Source: Leguminivora glycinivorella | Taxonomy: Eukaryota; Arthropoda; Insecta; Lepidoptera; Tortricidae | Assembly: GCF_023078275.1 (NCBI RefSeq) | Contig: NC_062994.1 | Span: 8,379,545 to 8,443,544 of the forward strand | Direction: 5' to 3' | DNA length: 64,000 nucleotides | Shown: in pieces, positions 10,344 to 25,400 of the stretch | Position numbering within the stretch: position 1 is the stretch's first letter | Layout: the number at the start of each line of letters is the position of its first letter | Notes under the pieces: model-generated | The model's input: the letters and a program-made list of their open reading frames with translations, nothing else | The model's database searches: none | Told to the model about the DNA's origin: nothing | Position numbers and translations under genes: made by a program

Positions 10344-10423
10344 TTACCATCCGCACTTGGTTGAGGTAGGGTAGGCAGGGGCCACGGGCGCGGGGAACAC
10401 CATATTCGTGAGAGACACCGGAC
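10344..10423 (-). CDS. enc: encore exon 19, probable terminal exon
   Basis: Acceptor CTG at 10,424-10,426 follows a pyrimidine-rich tract (minus strand). Using the C left over from exon 18, the frame reads R-PVSLTNMVFPAPVAPAYPT, then S-T-K-C-G-W and TAA at 10,346-10,344. The same bases TG|GTAAATA also make a fair splice donor at 10,347, so the exon could instead continue to an exon outside the window. I prefer termination because no downstream exon was found. Confidence 0.6.
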
Positions 10424-13400
10424 CTGAAACACAAGTGAGGCAACGTTTACATAAGCTATTGAGCAAATCTTGTCACTAAAAAGGCGCGAAATTCAAATGG
10501 TTATTCTTTATTCTTTATTTCATTGTAGTCATGTGCATGATACAGTAGTAGGTGTTACAAGTATATATAGGTAGGTACATGACGCCCTGTAAGGACACAC
10601 AATATTCTTAACTTATGACTTATACAATATATTATCTAATTAATAGTTCTATTGCAATTTTATTAAATAATTGAAATGAGTAACAGTTAGTTTTATTAGG
10701 TAGTAGGTTAACGTCGATAAACCTTCACGCTTCCAAACGTTTAGCACGTGTCGAGTGATGCAGTACGGTCGTCTAGATGGCGCCACATATTTAGTTCATT
10801 CTCGGCTAGATGGCGCTAATAATATTTGACCATTTTAACAATATGGCCCAATCGTCAAAACTGAGGTTCAAAAATTTTTTAAAGTTTTTAAGCCTGTGTC
10901 GAGTAATAGAAATCTATACACTGTGACTAGTCTGAATACACATTTTTAGGTTGATTATTTTTGATCAATAATTTTAAAATGTAGAATAGGTTAGGTTTGT
11001 TTGCAATAAGGTTCTGTTTATTATTTTTCTGGCACTATATACTCACGGAGTAGTGGGATATGGGTTAAATTGTGGCGTAGGCGAGAAGCTAGCAACCTGT
11101 CACTGCAATGTTACAATTTCGTTTTATTCAACCTCTTTTTATTTATTTATTTAAACTTTATTGCACAAAATATACAAAAATGGCGGACTTAATGCCAAAT
11201 GGCATTCTCTACCAGTCAACCATAGCGCCAAACAGAGATTCAATACAAATGGTGCAGAGAGAAAACTAAAGGTGATTTACTAAGAAGAAAAGTAAACTAT
11301 ATATATACATATACAGCATATACCACACATACTTTTACATAAATAGATATTTATAATAAATATTTTAAATATTACATATAATACATACATTCTTTTTGTC
11401 AAGTAGCACTGAAACTTGAGTAGTTCGTGTGTTCTGTCTAACCCTTTATGGGATACAGGTGTGATTGTATGTATGTGACTATATTTTTGCTTTTTTTTTT
11501 TTATGATTTTTTGATGATTTTTTGATTTTTAGTGATTTTTTGATTTTTTGTGATAATTGTATTGTAGCCGGCTAGTCAGCGGAGAAATGAAACAAAGGTT
11601 CTTTAAGTAAATAATAATATAATGAAAAATATATACAATAAAATAGGAGATGTCTGTCAGTACGCGAGGAAAATAAATAACGTCACTGGCCTTTTTGACT
11701 CTGCGTCGGGTTTTTTTTAATGATTTTTTGTGATAATTATATGTACGCTTAATTGTATGTTCTTTGGTTTGTATATCCTCAATGTTATTATATCCGTCAG
11801 GAATGACTAGTTTGTAAGCGCTTTGGTGTAAACTGTAAGCTTGTAAATATTTGAATAAATAAATAAATAAATATACTCACGGAGAGGGTCCACGGGCACA
11901 GGAGTGATCTTCGCCTGTGCCATAATGTTATACACTCCGACATCAGCCATCATAGGATTTTGAACCATTTGCGGCGGTGACGTCACCTGAAAACAACATA
12001 CATTTAAAAATCGAAACAAGATGCCTATTATTAAAGAAATAACCACAAAATTAAAATCGACCTAAATTTTCATGAAACAGATGTCCCGACTAATACAGCT
12101 TTATAAAAAAAACTAAATCGAAAAAAATGCCACGACAGACACAGACACATACAGACAGGACGACACGTCAAACTTATAACACCCCGTCGTTTTTGCGTCG
12201 GGGGTTAAAAATGGCGGACACTACCAGTGGCGAAGGCCGGATTCGAACCGGCGTCTTTAGCAATCCGGGCTAACGCCATGAACCCCTAGGCCACCCTGTC
12301 ACAGCGGAAGCCATCGAAATTTCTCTTCTATATGCCATATTTGTAAGACTAGGCGTCTTTGACCAACTCTAAGGGCAAGCAGAAGGCAGATATATTTATT
12401 TTGACCAACATTATTTTTACCAAACAATAACTAAAAGCGGGTAGATTATAGGGAAGTTTATATAAATTAATAAGGTAGTTTTGTGTTGTTTATTCCGGTG
12501 ACACTTTTTGTAACCCCCAGTGCAACGAAACGTTGGGAAAAAAGGTAAAAATAATGTTAATTAAAACGACAAAGCGCGGATGTTATTTGTTTTGTAATAA
12601 GTTTGACGTGTCCGTTTGAGTGTATGTCTGTCTGTGGCATCGTAGCTCCCGAACGGATATACCGATTTAGATTTAGTTTTTTTTTGTCTGAAAGCTGAGT
12701 TAGTCGGGAGTGTTCTTAGCCATGTTTCATGAAAATCGGCCTAATATGTCGCGGTCGGGTTTTTTTTTCAAAGTAGCAAAAGTAACAACTCGCAAAAACA
12801 CTGACAATGAGTGATTGATAAGGCAGACACATTTGCCCCCGGAAGGCAGAGTTAGCGGTGGCTTCACAAAAATAACTCGTTCTGTATGGCAATTCAAATT
12901 TATAATTAATGATATTGTAATAGGTAAATTACATATTTAATGATATTGAGATTCATATTATCTTTTTCTTCTGTGACAATTTGATATGTTTTCTCTGAAG
13001 AAGAACGACGTATTATTAAGCAATAATATAATTTATTGAAATTAATTTCGATAGAGTACCTAGTCTGTTCATATTCTTTGATGAATACTTTTGCATGTTA
13101 AATTGTATCTTGTTATTTAATGCATGTTAATTATAAGATGTAATGTTTTGAAAAGAAGTTGCCCGCCGAGTTTCTTGCCGGTCCCATAGTGGATACCCCC
13201 CTCCCAACTGAGGGGGGACTGAAATCTTCTCGAGGCTGAGGCGTAGGGTTAGAGCCGGCGTAGCTTTATTTGACGTTCATATGCGCATTGTAATATGCCT
13301 ACTTGAAAAATAAATATTTCATTTTCATTTTCATTTCATTTCATTTTCATTATAACCAGCTGCCTAAATGGATCTTAGAATGTCCTACAGATCGCTTTAA

Positions 13401-16400
13401 GAAATCACTTACGGAACGGCTAATAGACAAATGTTTTTAGTCGGTAAAAGAATATTTAAGTTGCCAAGATCACAATTTATTGTAAATCCTGAAATTATAG
13501 TTATTTGTTATACAAGGGGGCAAAGTTGTATTTTAACGCAGAGTGTAGAATTGAAAAACGAGTAAGTGAAAGAATTGGTTCAAGAATAGAATTGGAAAAG
13601 AAGTGGTTCAAGAATAGAATCCTGAACTTGCGAGTTTTTTAACACACGAGAAGTAAAATACATTTGCACCCGAGTGCAACACAAAACTTTTCCCCTCACT
13701 GTAGCGAGGAAACTACAACGCAAAAAATTCCTTTATCACTGCTTTCAGTAGTTCCACAGGTGGTTGATTCACCTACTTTTATCAACTTTAAAGCAGTTAA
13801 TTTGACTTTATTCAAGGTCTTACCCACTAGTGGATAAAATGCGTTTTTACCCGCTGGTATTAAAGGACAAAACACGTGTTTCCGAGCTAGTGAGGGGAAA
13901 AGTAATTTATCTATGCCTATATTTGACATCTTGGCTGTGTAATTTATAAAATGTAATAAATTGACTCAATCCTTGTGTATATTTGTAATGAATTATTGTG
14001 TAAATTATATTGACATTATATTGTACATACTTGTAAATAATTGTTAAATATTGCATGCCTTGCTTGGTAGAACATAAGAACTGCTTTTCAATGTTATCAT
14101 CTTATGTAATCTCACTATGTTCTTGAATAAACTATTGACTATTGAACAAAATCCTCGCATTTCGCACCTGAAGTCCACATTGCGAATATATTTCTGTCAC
14201 ACCAATCGGGTTAGTCATAACAGAAAAATATACCCGCAATTTTCGAGCTTCGGTGTTCGCGCTAACTTTACCTCGTCATTTCTAAATCCCTTGTGGTACT
14301 GCTGCGGAACGTATTGTGGCATTTCAACGCTCTCCTGATTGGTCAATTTGTTACCCGACGTCATCAGATTGGTCACATTCTCGTTAGCCGCTCTCTGATT
14401 GGCCAGCGGGTCGAATGACGGCGGCCTCTGATTCGACGCTTCGAACGTTCTATTTTCAAATACCTTTGGCTCGTACGGCCGTTGGTTTTCAAATTCCGTT
14501 CTTTGAGGTTCGTATTGGGCTTGATTGGCTGGTTCGAATGTTTGGGCCTGAATCTCTGGCCTCTGATTGGTCGGTTCTGCGACGCGGGTAGCTGAAGCTT
14601 CGTAAGTTTGTCTGTGATTGGTTGCCGTTTCTGGTGTCGAGGTTTGATTGGTTTGTTCTGTATTTTGTTCATAGCGGTTTTTGACCGGGCTTGATGGTAT
14701 TGGGGTAGTTTTTTGCTCTGGTTGTACTGAAATCTAAAAAAGAAAAACATTTCGTCAAGCTCTTAAATTTGCCAATTTAATAGAGTTGGAGTTAAAATCA
14801 AACTGGCCCCAAGTAAAATGAGTCTTATGACACATCTCGGACACTGGCGATCAAATATATGAAAGAGGCGCGTTCTTAGCACACAGTCTAAGCTCGTGTA
14901 GGTGAACGCGTACCATGCTTGTATGAGTGAGATATGACAGGTCGACTGTTCTCGTTTTTGACGGCGGTAACGGGGGTGGGCGGCGCTTTCAGCGGGGAGC
15001 GGGAGTGGCCATACTGTACGGTAGTACTCTTTATTATACTGTGCTTATGATGAATGATCAGCGCTTGTTTCATTATTACTGAGTTGGGACCAGATGTGTG
15101 TGTGTGTGTGTGTGTGTGTGGTGTGTCTGGTTATTAGTTGGCCTTCAATTTACCTTGTCGCTCTTTTGATTGCAGCCATCATGTCGCCTACACTCGCAGC
15201 AACATTTGCTCCGGCCATCATCGCAACGACATTCCGCTTCTGAAAACATATACAAGATAATTATAGTATGAATTTTCTGAGATGCACTTTTCGGTTTTGC
15301 CCTATTAATCTGTTAAACAAAGGCCTTTGTTTCTATTATTCGCCGCGGTTAGCTCCCGTTTCCACAGCACGTGTTAAAGTCTCAGTGTAGTTAAAAAGCA
15401 ACTATCATGATAGCAATAAGGTTCAAATCCATAAAAAGCCCTTTCGGAGATAACACGTTTTGTCATCTTCAAAAAAAGTTACCTGCACACTGCAAACTGT
15501 TTAATAAATTTGAACCTTATTGCTATCATGATAGTTGCTTTTTAACTACACTGAGACTTTAGCACGTGCTGTGGAAACGGGAGCTAACCGCGGCGAATAA
15601 TAGAAACAATGGCCTTTGTTTAGCAGATTAGGGCAAAACCGAAAAGTTCATCTCAGAAAATTCATACTATACAATTATTGATTTTATTGTTAACGCCAAA
15701 AGTGGCAACACAACACAGGACGGCAACAGAACAGACTTCTTTTAACAGAACCATAGATTAAATATAAGAAGATTATACCATCCCATACATTAAAATGCGA
15801 CCGCATAAGAACGCGCATACACTACATCCAGGGTTGTAAAAAAACGGTTTTTTTTCTGGCTTGAAAAAAAAAACTGAAAAAAAAACCGTGAAAAAAAAAA
15901 AACAGTTTTTTCTGGAGTATGTTTTTTTTCTAAAGTACGAAATCTCAAAATTTGCAAAGTAGTTAATACTTTTATACGGTTTTTTAGACTTAATGTTAAC
16001 TATTAACGAATTTAATCAAATAACTTTAATTTCTGGTCTTATAAAAGTAACATTTACGAAATCTGTAGTTTGTAGTTATCACTATTTACTGTTGGCAACA
16101 CCACCGCCTCTCCACGCTACACGCAGCATCGGGGATTCCCCAATAAACGTTTGTATACTAAATTAAAATGTACGTTATTGTTATTGAAGCACGTTACAAC
16201 TCACGAAAAACCGTTATTGTCGTATCATTTGTTCATCTGAAAAAAAACCATATTTAGAAAAAAAAACCAAGGTGCTCGGTTTTTTTCATGTTTTTTTTCA
16301 TAATTCTGAAAAAAAAAAAACATTTGGTTTTTTTTTCTATTTACAAACCTAACTACACCACACATAGATGGCGCCACAAAATGTCCTGTAGCTTTCAGTT

Positions 16401-19400
16401 ATACTTGTAGATGGCGTTGTGTCACTTTTGACATAGATTTATGGCTCGAAAGTGACACCTTAACACCAACCTACAAATCATCTACAAATAATCGATGGCA
16501 ACAATACATTTTGTGGCGCCATCTATGTGTGGTGTAGTGTATGCGCGTTTTTAGGCGGTCGCATTTTAATGTATGGGATGGTATGATCTTATATTTAATC
16601 TATGACAGAACAGACCACTGAGTAACCTCAAGAAGGCTTGTGTTGTGGATCAACAGACAGAGACAACGAATATAATAATATATAAAAATAATAATTATAT
16701 GTGACTGTCTTTAGTGAAACGTCCCAAGACTTACTTGTATCTTCATATGAATAAACTGACAAAGCGGCTTTATAACAATCGACAAAGTGGCACGTTTTAC
16801 TGAACACACTCACATATACATAGAAAACATCTGTGACAGGATCAAATATAGGCTCATCACACAAATAAACGCCCTAGCCGGGATTCGAACCTAGGACGCG
16901 CTAGACCAGTGGCCCATTTCTCAAAACTGTAAGTTACAAGTTACAAGTGGAAGTCTCTTTCCAACTTGTCATATTAGACATTGACTACCGCTTGTAAATT
17001 GTAACTTGTAGCTTCGAGAAATGGGCCCCAGACCGGTCGTCAGATGATGTGCAAAAAATACCTGTGTCAATGAACGAGTGCTGTTTCTCCAACCGGCCTC
17101 TCCTTTTTTCGCAATTTTGAATCTGAAACAAGAGGAAACAATTCTCAAAAACTATTTTAAAATACATTGTCTACTACTACTATTGTCTTCGGTTACCGCG
17201 ATAGTTACTCATAAAATAAAACTATGGAAACGGATTATATCGCGTATAATGAATTTACAATGCACCCTAATACAAGGCTTGTACCTTTCGAGAAACGGGC
17301 CCCTGGTGCCCATTTCTCGAAGCTACAAGTTACAATTTACAAGTGGTTGTCAATGTCTAATATGACAAGTTGGACAGAGACTTCCGCTTGTAACTTGTAA
17401 CTTTCAGTTTTGAGAAATGAGCCCCTGATAGCACTTTAGATGGTCATTAGGCGTTAACTAGAGATGCAACGAATAGCTGTTTGGCCGGATACCGAATTAT
17501 CGGCCCAACCATCGGCGAATATTCGGTATCCGGCCGCCGAATATTCGGACAGCAGAATTTTACCTACAATATCTACAATTTAAGCAGGGAACGGGCGCGT
17601 CGTGCAGGTTTTGACTTGTTTCGTAGTGAACTTCGCGCGGAATCCGCTTTTTTTTAATGTTTATTTTTTTTATAATAAAGGGCTATGATTATAAGTATTA
17701 TAAATAACCGTAACTGTTTTTTTTACATTTAATTTGTTTACCCAAATCATTCAATCAAATTAGCACATCCGGTATCCGGCCGGATAGTACGCCACTATCC
17801 GGCCGAATAGGCCAGATACCGAATAGTAACCGAATATTCGGTGCATCTCTAGCGTTAACTATAGGGTTAGTGAAAACAAAAGATACCAGGGAGCCGATAT
17901 TTGAATGTCGACCATTCGATTTCGTGAATTTCGTTCAATAATATCTCCACTACTAACGATTTAAATTTTACTAACAGAATCGAAAACGACTGGTCAATAG
18001 ATTTAAAATTACTGGCCGTCCTGTCTAGAGACGGCAGCCTAAACACTGTGACTACACGTAAACATTTAGTAAGGTACGGCGGCGCAAATCTTCGACTGGG
18101 GGGCAAATGTAACTGGTTAATTTTTTCCAAGTTTTACAATGTTTGCATTATTAAATAGAGTGTCCACCAGTTACATATATATGGTAGGCGTGTTCAGTTG
18201 ATACATGTAGAACTCAAGATCATAGTGTAATAGTGGAAAAAATGGATTAGTTACAATTGCCCCCCGTCGAGATTTGCCCCGTTGTACCTTAGTAACTTTC
18301 TACATACTCGATACACGTTGTAGTACTTATATGTGGATAGAGATACAATGAGACGTTGTAGTATATGAGATATAAGATTTGTACATACATACATACATAC
18401 AATCACGCCTGTATCACATAAAGGGGTGGGCAGAACACATGAAACTACTAAAGCTTCAGTGCCACTCTTGGCAAGTAAAGGGTTGAAAGAAAACGAAACT
18501 GTGACATTGCAGTGACAGGTTGCCAGCCTCTCGCCTACGCCACAATCTAACCCATATCCCATAGTCGCATAAGATTTGTAGTGGGCTGATAATTGGCAAT
18601 AATTTAGAAAACCGTATTGATATGGACCATGACTCGTCCAGATGATTTATCTAATATGTGACCAACGTCTACCGTAACTCGTATCTGTCATACCACATAT
18701 TTTGTATGCGTCATTTCATCAGTTCTAATTTGTCTCCTGCGCTGGACTGTCGTTTATGTTATGTTTACGAATACTTAAATATATTATTGAATGTATTTCT
18801 GATGTTATGCTTCCTTATACGACGTAGTGTTTACGTGGGTTAGTGATTTCATGAGGACGTTACAACCGAGGAAATTGTAAGTGTCCTTATGAAACATTTA
18901 TTAGTCATATTCATTAATAGTGCTTGATTTGATTGGTTCGACTTTTTCGTTCAATCATAATCCTCCTTGCGTTGCGTTAATTTATTTGTGTGATGAGCAC
19001 AGATATTTGTTCCTGAGTCATGGATGTTTTCTATGTATATAAGTATGTATTTATCTATTTAAGTATGTATATCGTCGCTTAGCACCCATAGTCCAAGCTT
19101 TGCTTAGTTTGGGGCTAAGTTAATCTGTGAAAGGTGTCCCCCAATATTTATTTATTTATTTATCCCGGCATTTGTCACGGCTCATGGGAGTAGGCACTAG
19201 TTTTACAAAAGCGACTGCCATCTGACCTTCAAACCCGAAGGGTAACTAGGCCTTATTGGGATTATTCCGATTTTCTCATGATGTTTTCCACCCCCGGTTC
19301 GTACCATAAGTTGCGAAAAACTGATTGGTACGAACCGGGGTCCGAACCCGCGACCTCCGGATTGAAACTCGCTGTTACCGCTAGACAACCGGTGTTCACT

Positions 19401-22400
19401 ATCATCGTCATTCCCTTGCCCTTTTCCCATTATTTGGGGTCGGAGCAGATGATCTTCCTCCATTCCTCTCTATCAGCCGTCATTTCCATACTAATACCTT
19501 TCACTCTCATATCATTCTTCACACATTCCATTCATCTTTTCTTAGGCCTTTCACTACCATTGTACCGGCGTTCACTATGACCTAAATAATTAAAATCTCA
19601 TATCTCAGAATGGAGACATAACAAAATAACCATTTTAATGATAACATTGTGTTATTTCAGATGATGTCATCTATCGTACCGGTCATCCTGATGTCATTGA
19701 TATACGCAGAAACGAGTTCATTCAACATTCACAGCAAAATATATTCAAATTTAGACGCTAAAAATGGCGTAGTTACAAATACCACTGATGAGAAAGCGAA
19801 AACGGAAAATATTTCAAATTTATATTCTAATCTTTTAAGGAGATTTGATCAAAATAAAGATTCTAATAAACAAAAGGTTGATAATGAAGGTAAATTGAAT
19901 GGAATAAATCGATTTAATAATAACAAAATATACGATAACCCTTTAGATAATGCTAATATAGGAAATATAGAAATAGCTGACGAAGCAAAAACGATAAAAG
20001 TTAATACAAAACAAAGTATAAATGAAGACAGATCAACACAAGACAATACTTATAAAAATTCAAATTGGAAGCGTCGAGTCAAAAGAGACGAAGACGACGA
20101 AGAAGCTATAATGATCTGGGACAACTGTCCAGGAAAATTGCAATACGCCATTATTGACGGCGAATTGAAGTGTGTGAATCCCAGTGAAATGATGGGTTTA
20201 TCGGATAGAATAACAGAGTCTTTGGGGAAATGCCCTAAGGGGACTAGGAGAATCATTTTGCCGGACCGCACTAAGATGTGCTTGAAGAAACGGTCAAGAT
20301 CATGATAATTTTCGTATTAGTATTGGAATTGTACTGACGTTTATGTTACATGAAGTGCGTCGCAATCTGCCAGTATTTTGCGTATACCTAATATATTGTT
20401 TCGGAATAATATAATTATGTACATGGGCTATTTTTTTTTCAAAGTTATCCACTCCACATTTTTTGTAAACATGGGTATTTTTTACGCGATTCATATTACT
20501 GAGAATCGCGAGATCGAGATCTTTCGATCCTGATAGGAGAAAAAAAATGTCCCAAGATTTCCACACATTTTGTATACCTTCCATTCAGTTACCGCCATAC
20601 AAAATGTATGAAAAATGGCAACGGAATGGGAAAAAACCTTAAGACACTTTTTTTCCTCCTATAAAGATTGAAATAGCACGCGGTTCTGAGTGTCCTGAGA
20701 TAAAAATGTCCAAATCCAAAAAAGTGTGGTGGACAACTTTAAAAAAAATGGCCCACATACTACTAGAATGTATAATTATATAATTATTATTGTATTATAT
20801 GTATAAACGGGTCTCTGTAAATAAAAATCCTGTAAGATATAAGTTAAAATGTATTTATAAAAATAAACAAAGATAGCGCTGTAGCGATAATACCGCCTGT
20901 TGTCTACTATAGTTTAATTTATATGATTAATTTGTGTGTCATGTTTCTCTTGACAATAAGTGTAAGGTTTGAGCGGACCACGGTGCGGAGCGTTTGGCGA
21001 AGTGGGCATATAGCGTGCATACAATAATAACTCCGACATAAGACATATAATAACTCCGTACACTGAGAGAAAAAACAACCAATTTTCATGTTCGTTCAAC
21101 AAGTTTTTTGATTAAAATAGCGCCTACGTGCTCTTTGGTTCAAACAACAAGTTAGATTTTGTTAAGTGTAACTAGTACATTCTACAAGTTTCATTTTATT
21201 TGAATCAACAAGTCGATTTTATAAAAGCAACATGACTCATATTGTTTTAAACATAATTTATGTTTGGCTGATTCAATCAAATATCTTTTAACAAGTTTGA
21301 CCTTGTTGTTCGAACAAATTCGACTTGTATCATCAACATTGTGATTTATTCCGTTTACTAAAATACTTTTGTTTCAAACGGATAAACCCGCAACAAGTCG
21401 AACTTGTTAAATTCACAATGCAAATTTCTCTCAGTGTATAGACAGATAAAGTCTAAGAAAAAAACGTACCTCAGTACCATACAGAAAAGGTACGGTGGCC
21501 TAGATGGCATTACACCTTTGGGGTACGCTCAGCTAGATGGCGCTAATATTAATATTTGACATTTTAACACATATCAAGCTAAGAATATGGGCCAAATTGT
21601 CAAAACTGAGGTTCAAAAGTTTTAAGCCTGTGTCAAGAGATGCCTGTCTATGCACTGTGATTACACATTTTATTTCGACAGTAACTCTCTATAATACTCG
21701 ATCCTCTTTGATACAATCTACGCATCGTCGACTCATGAACTGTCAAAACGATTTGCTAATATGGAATTACTATGAAATACTGAGGAGTGACGTCACGGTC
21801 AATTCATTTACTTTTTAGCTTTCTCTTTGACTTATTAAATAGAAATTGTGTTTAAAAATAACTACTGTCTATATTTTTCTTCTAATTATGTGATGCTTTA
21901 TTTCGTGCACTGCCTAATAGTACATTACGATACAAGAGCGAAAAAAAGGAAGTTCGAAACGAGTGGCGATAACTCAAAGTATGGCTGGTCCTTTTTATTT
22001 CACCCAGTCAATCAAACTTGTGGTAAGGGTTCTTAATGTTCTTATCACATTATTTCCGTTTTATTTATTTATTTATTTAAACTTTATTGCACAAATAAAA
22101 CAAAAAGTGTACAAATGGAGGACTTAATGCCTAATGGCATTCTCTACCAGTCAACCATTGGGCTAAACAGAGACATGAAAAAATGGTGCAAGGAGAAGGA
22201 AAAAATGACAATGGTAGAATAATCGAAAACAACTGATGAACTTCATAAAATACTAATATAATACATAAATATAAATATATGCAAACATAAATAAATATAC
22301 TTACTATATAATTGATATATATTCGCAAATATATACAATTATACATATATTTATGTTTTGTCATAATGATCTGATTTAATATTTATTTAAAGTAATGATC

Positions 22401-25400
22401 TCATTTAATTAGATATTATTTATTTAAAGCTATTCATTTAATCGCTGTATACAACTTTGACGGACAAAGGTCACAGTGTACGTGACCGATAACGTCAATG
22501 TGTCATAATTTAAGAATTAAACAAAATAGATTGTCCATGTCCGGGGTTCCCAAATTTTTTAAACACGCCTCCCTGTTGCCTAAAAGGAAATGCCCACGCC
22601 CCCCACCCCTGTGACCAGTGGACACGTCACACATTACTGAACAATTAGTTGTCCACTTGCAATGTATATACTACTTTGCGCTCTAGTGAAAAAAAATCAC
22701 CAAACGTACTGTAAAGTATGTTTTATTAATTTCCGTGACCGAAATACTAACGCGCTTATCTGTTATTTGATTTAATTGAATAACATGCAACTACCACTTT
22801 GGACCTTGACCACAGTATAATAAAGAGTACTATCGTACAGTATGGCCACTCCCGCTCCCCGCTGAAAGTGCCGCCCACCCCCTCTCGGTTACCTGTCATA
22901 CAAGCATAGTACGCGTCATAGAGGAATAAGTAAGGGAAGAGTTGTAACTCCATACATCAGTAAATGCGGGTTATTTGTATAGGCATAGTTAAGTGACATC
23001 TAGCGACAATCACGCGACAACTAGCATACATTATCAGTACTGCTACTTGTCAATAGATGTCGCGACGAACGAAAAGTCTAATGCTCACAAATTTTTAACT
23101 AATATTCCAATAGTATTAATCAGTATTCTGTTTTCAATTCCATCTGCTTGTAATATAAGTTGTAAACTGATCTAATATTAAAATTTTGGCAGACGAGATA
23201 CAGTTGCCACCTAGTATCGAGTAGTGGTTGATAATACACGCTATTTGACGCGTGATTGTCGCTAGATGTCACTTAACTATGCCTATACAAATAACCCGCA
23301 TTTACTGATGTATGGAGTTACAACTCTTCCCTTACTTATTCCTCTATGGTACGCGTTCACCTACACGAGCTTAGACTGTGTGCTAGGAACGGGCCTCTTT
23401 CATATATTTGATCGGCAGTATCCGAGGTGTGCCATGACCATACATTAAATATAAGATAAGATAAATAAAAGATCTCATAATTAATCTATGTCTTTGACAA
23501 TGTTTATAACCTAACCACAAAATTCAAATTTTGAAAAACCCCCGACCGCGACATAGTAGACATGATTCATGAAACATGTCTAAGAACACTCCCGACTAAC
23601 TCAGCTTTCAGACAAAAAAAAAACGAAATATAAATTGGTTCATCCGTTGGGGAGCTACGATACCACAGACAGACACACACAGACAAACAGACAGACACGT
23701 CAAACTTATAACACCCCGTCGTTTTTGCGTCGGGGGTTAAAAATCATAACCTTCACTGGTTCCAAAACTATTCCATACAATAAATACCCTGGGCCCTGTT
23801 ATCTAGCAGAGATAACATCAATATAATACATTAACCTATACCCCCATTATATCACTTAAATTGTTATTTACTTGATATTGATAATACTTATAATCATACA
23901 CGGTGTAGTATGAGGAAATCGAATAATTTTATTAGCGAAAATCAGTATACAATAATCACATTTCAAGACTACGATATATGAATGAATGAATGAAATCATT
24001 TATTTCAGACGTTTTGAGTCCATACATTACATTTTTTGTAACTAATTTGTAATTATATATATAATGGAAAGTAGGAATTTAGCCTAGTTCTAGAGTTAAT
24101 AGCATTTAAAAATAAACAACTTCTTAGTACAGTCACCGGCATAAATAAGTAATGATTTTTGTACCTCTTCACATTAACATCTTGTTTGAAATGTCATACA
24201 AAGTTGTCAAATTATTAAGGTACAGATCATCACTTATTTTTGCCGGTGACTGTACAAAATGCTTTGACAGCGATGATTGACAGATGTCAAAAAGTGACAA
24301 GTAAAACATTGCAAAGAGTAGGTTGGGTTGTAAGAAAAAAATGACAAAATTCATTGCCAGTGCCATTTTTACTAATGACATTTACTTTAAAATGTAAATA
24401 CATTTAAAATGAGACTATTTTATTTGTCGAAATGCACATAAATTCATATAATATTATTTCCTTTTTTTGACCACAAAAATGCGTGGTTAAAATATTTCGA
24501 GTTCGTCAGTTTACACCGTGTATAGGTACTTTGTTGTTGATAATAATTAAATTATTTAGTTAACTATGTTGTAAATGAGTATTTAAGATAAGCAATAACC
24601 TAATAGAATTAGATAAGTCTAGTTGATGCATAAATACTAATATTATTCAGTTAAATTAGTCAGTTGATTATTGTAACTTGAAATTTAAGGTTGTATTGAT
24701 AAACATACCTATGTATAATGCACTTTTGGAAATAATATAAAGTTGCTATAAGTTGTGTTGTGATAGTAAGGAGCAGAAATCGAGAGTAAGTGTTTCTTTA
24801 TTTTATTGACATACTTTAAAATTGATTCGATTTAGATGTCGTTATTTCGTGATAAAAATTACACTATAAATTTGTTGCGTGTCAAAATTACGTTTATCTT
24901 CTCATTATGAACGCCAAATTTTACATTTTCTATTCTAAATAATAAAATGGATAGTGTCTCCCATTTAACAAGATCGTCATTTACAAAGAAAAAAATTACG
25001 GTGCCTGTTCACCCTTACATAAATAAATATTGGGGACACCTTAGATCAACTTAGCCCCAAACTAAGCAAAGCTTGTACTATGGGTGCTAAGCGACGATAT
25101 ACATACCTACTTAAATATTGTATATAAATAGATAAATAGATGCTCTTTAGCGATAAGACCGCCTCTTGTTTCACCTCTTAAGTTGTTGTGTATACTTACT
25201 ATATTGTTTCCTGTATTGAGGTGTGCAATAAAAAGTATTTGTATTGTATTGTATTGTACTTATATACATAGAAAACATCCATGACTCAGGAACAAATATC
25301 TGTGCTCGTCACACAAATAAACGTCCTTACCGGGATTCGAACCCATTACCTCGGCTTAGCAGGCAGGGTCACTACCGGCTGAGCCAGATTGCATTGATAC

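Noticed and set aside
12225..12302. Functional tRNA gene on the minus strand
   Set aside because: The B box is perfect, but acceptor, D-arm and anticodon stems do not pair as a standard tRNA, and the site is embedded in repeats. Similar T-arm pieces at 16,872, 25,335, 36,205, 59,310 and 62,645 are SINE-derived or too short.
14373..14750. 125-codon basic ORF on the minus strand as the coding frame of encore exon 17
   Set aside because: It stops inside the exon, whereas the Asn/Gln/Pro frame is open across all 154 codons and fits both neighbouring exon phases.
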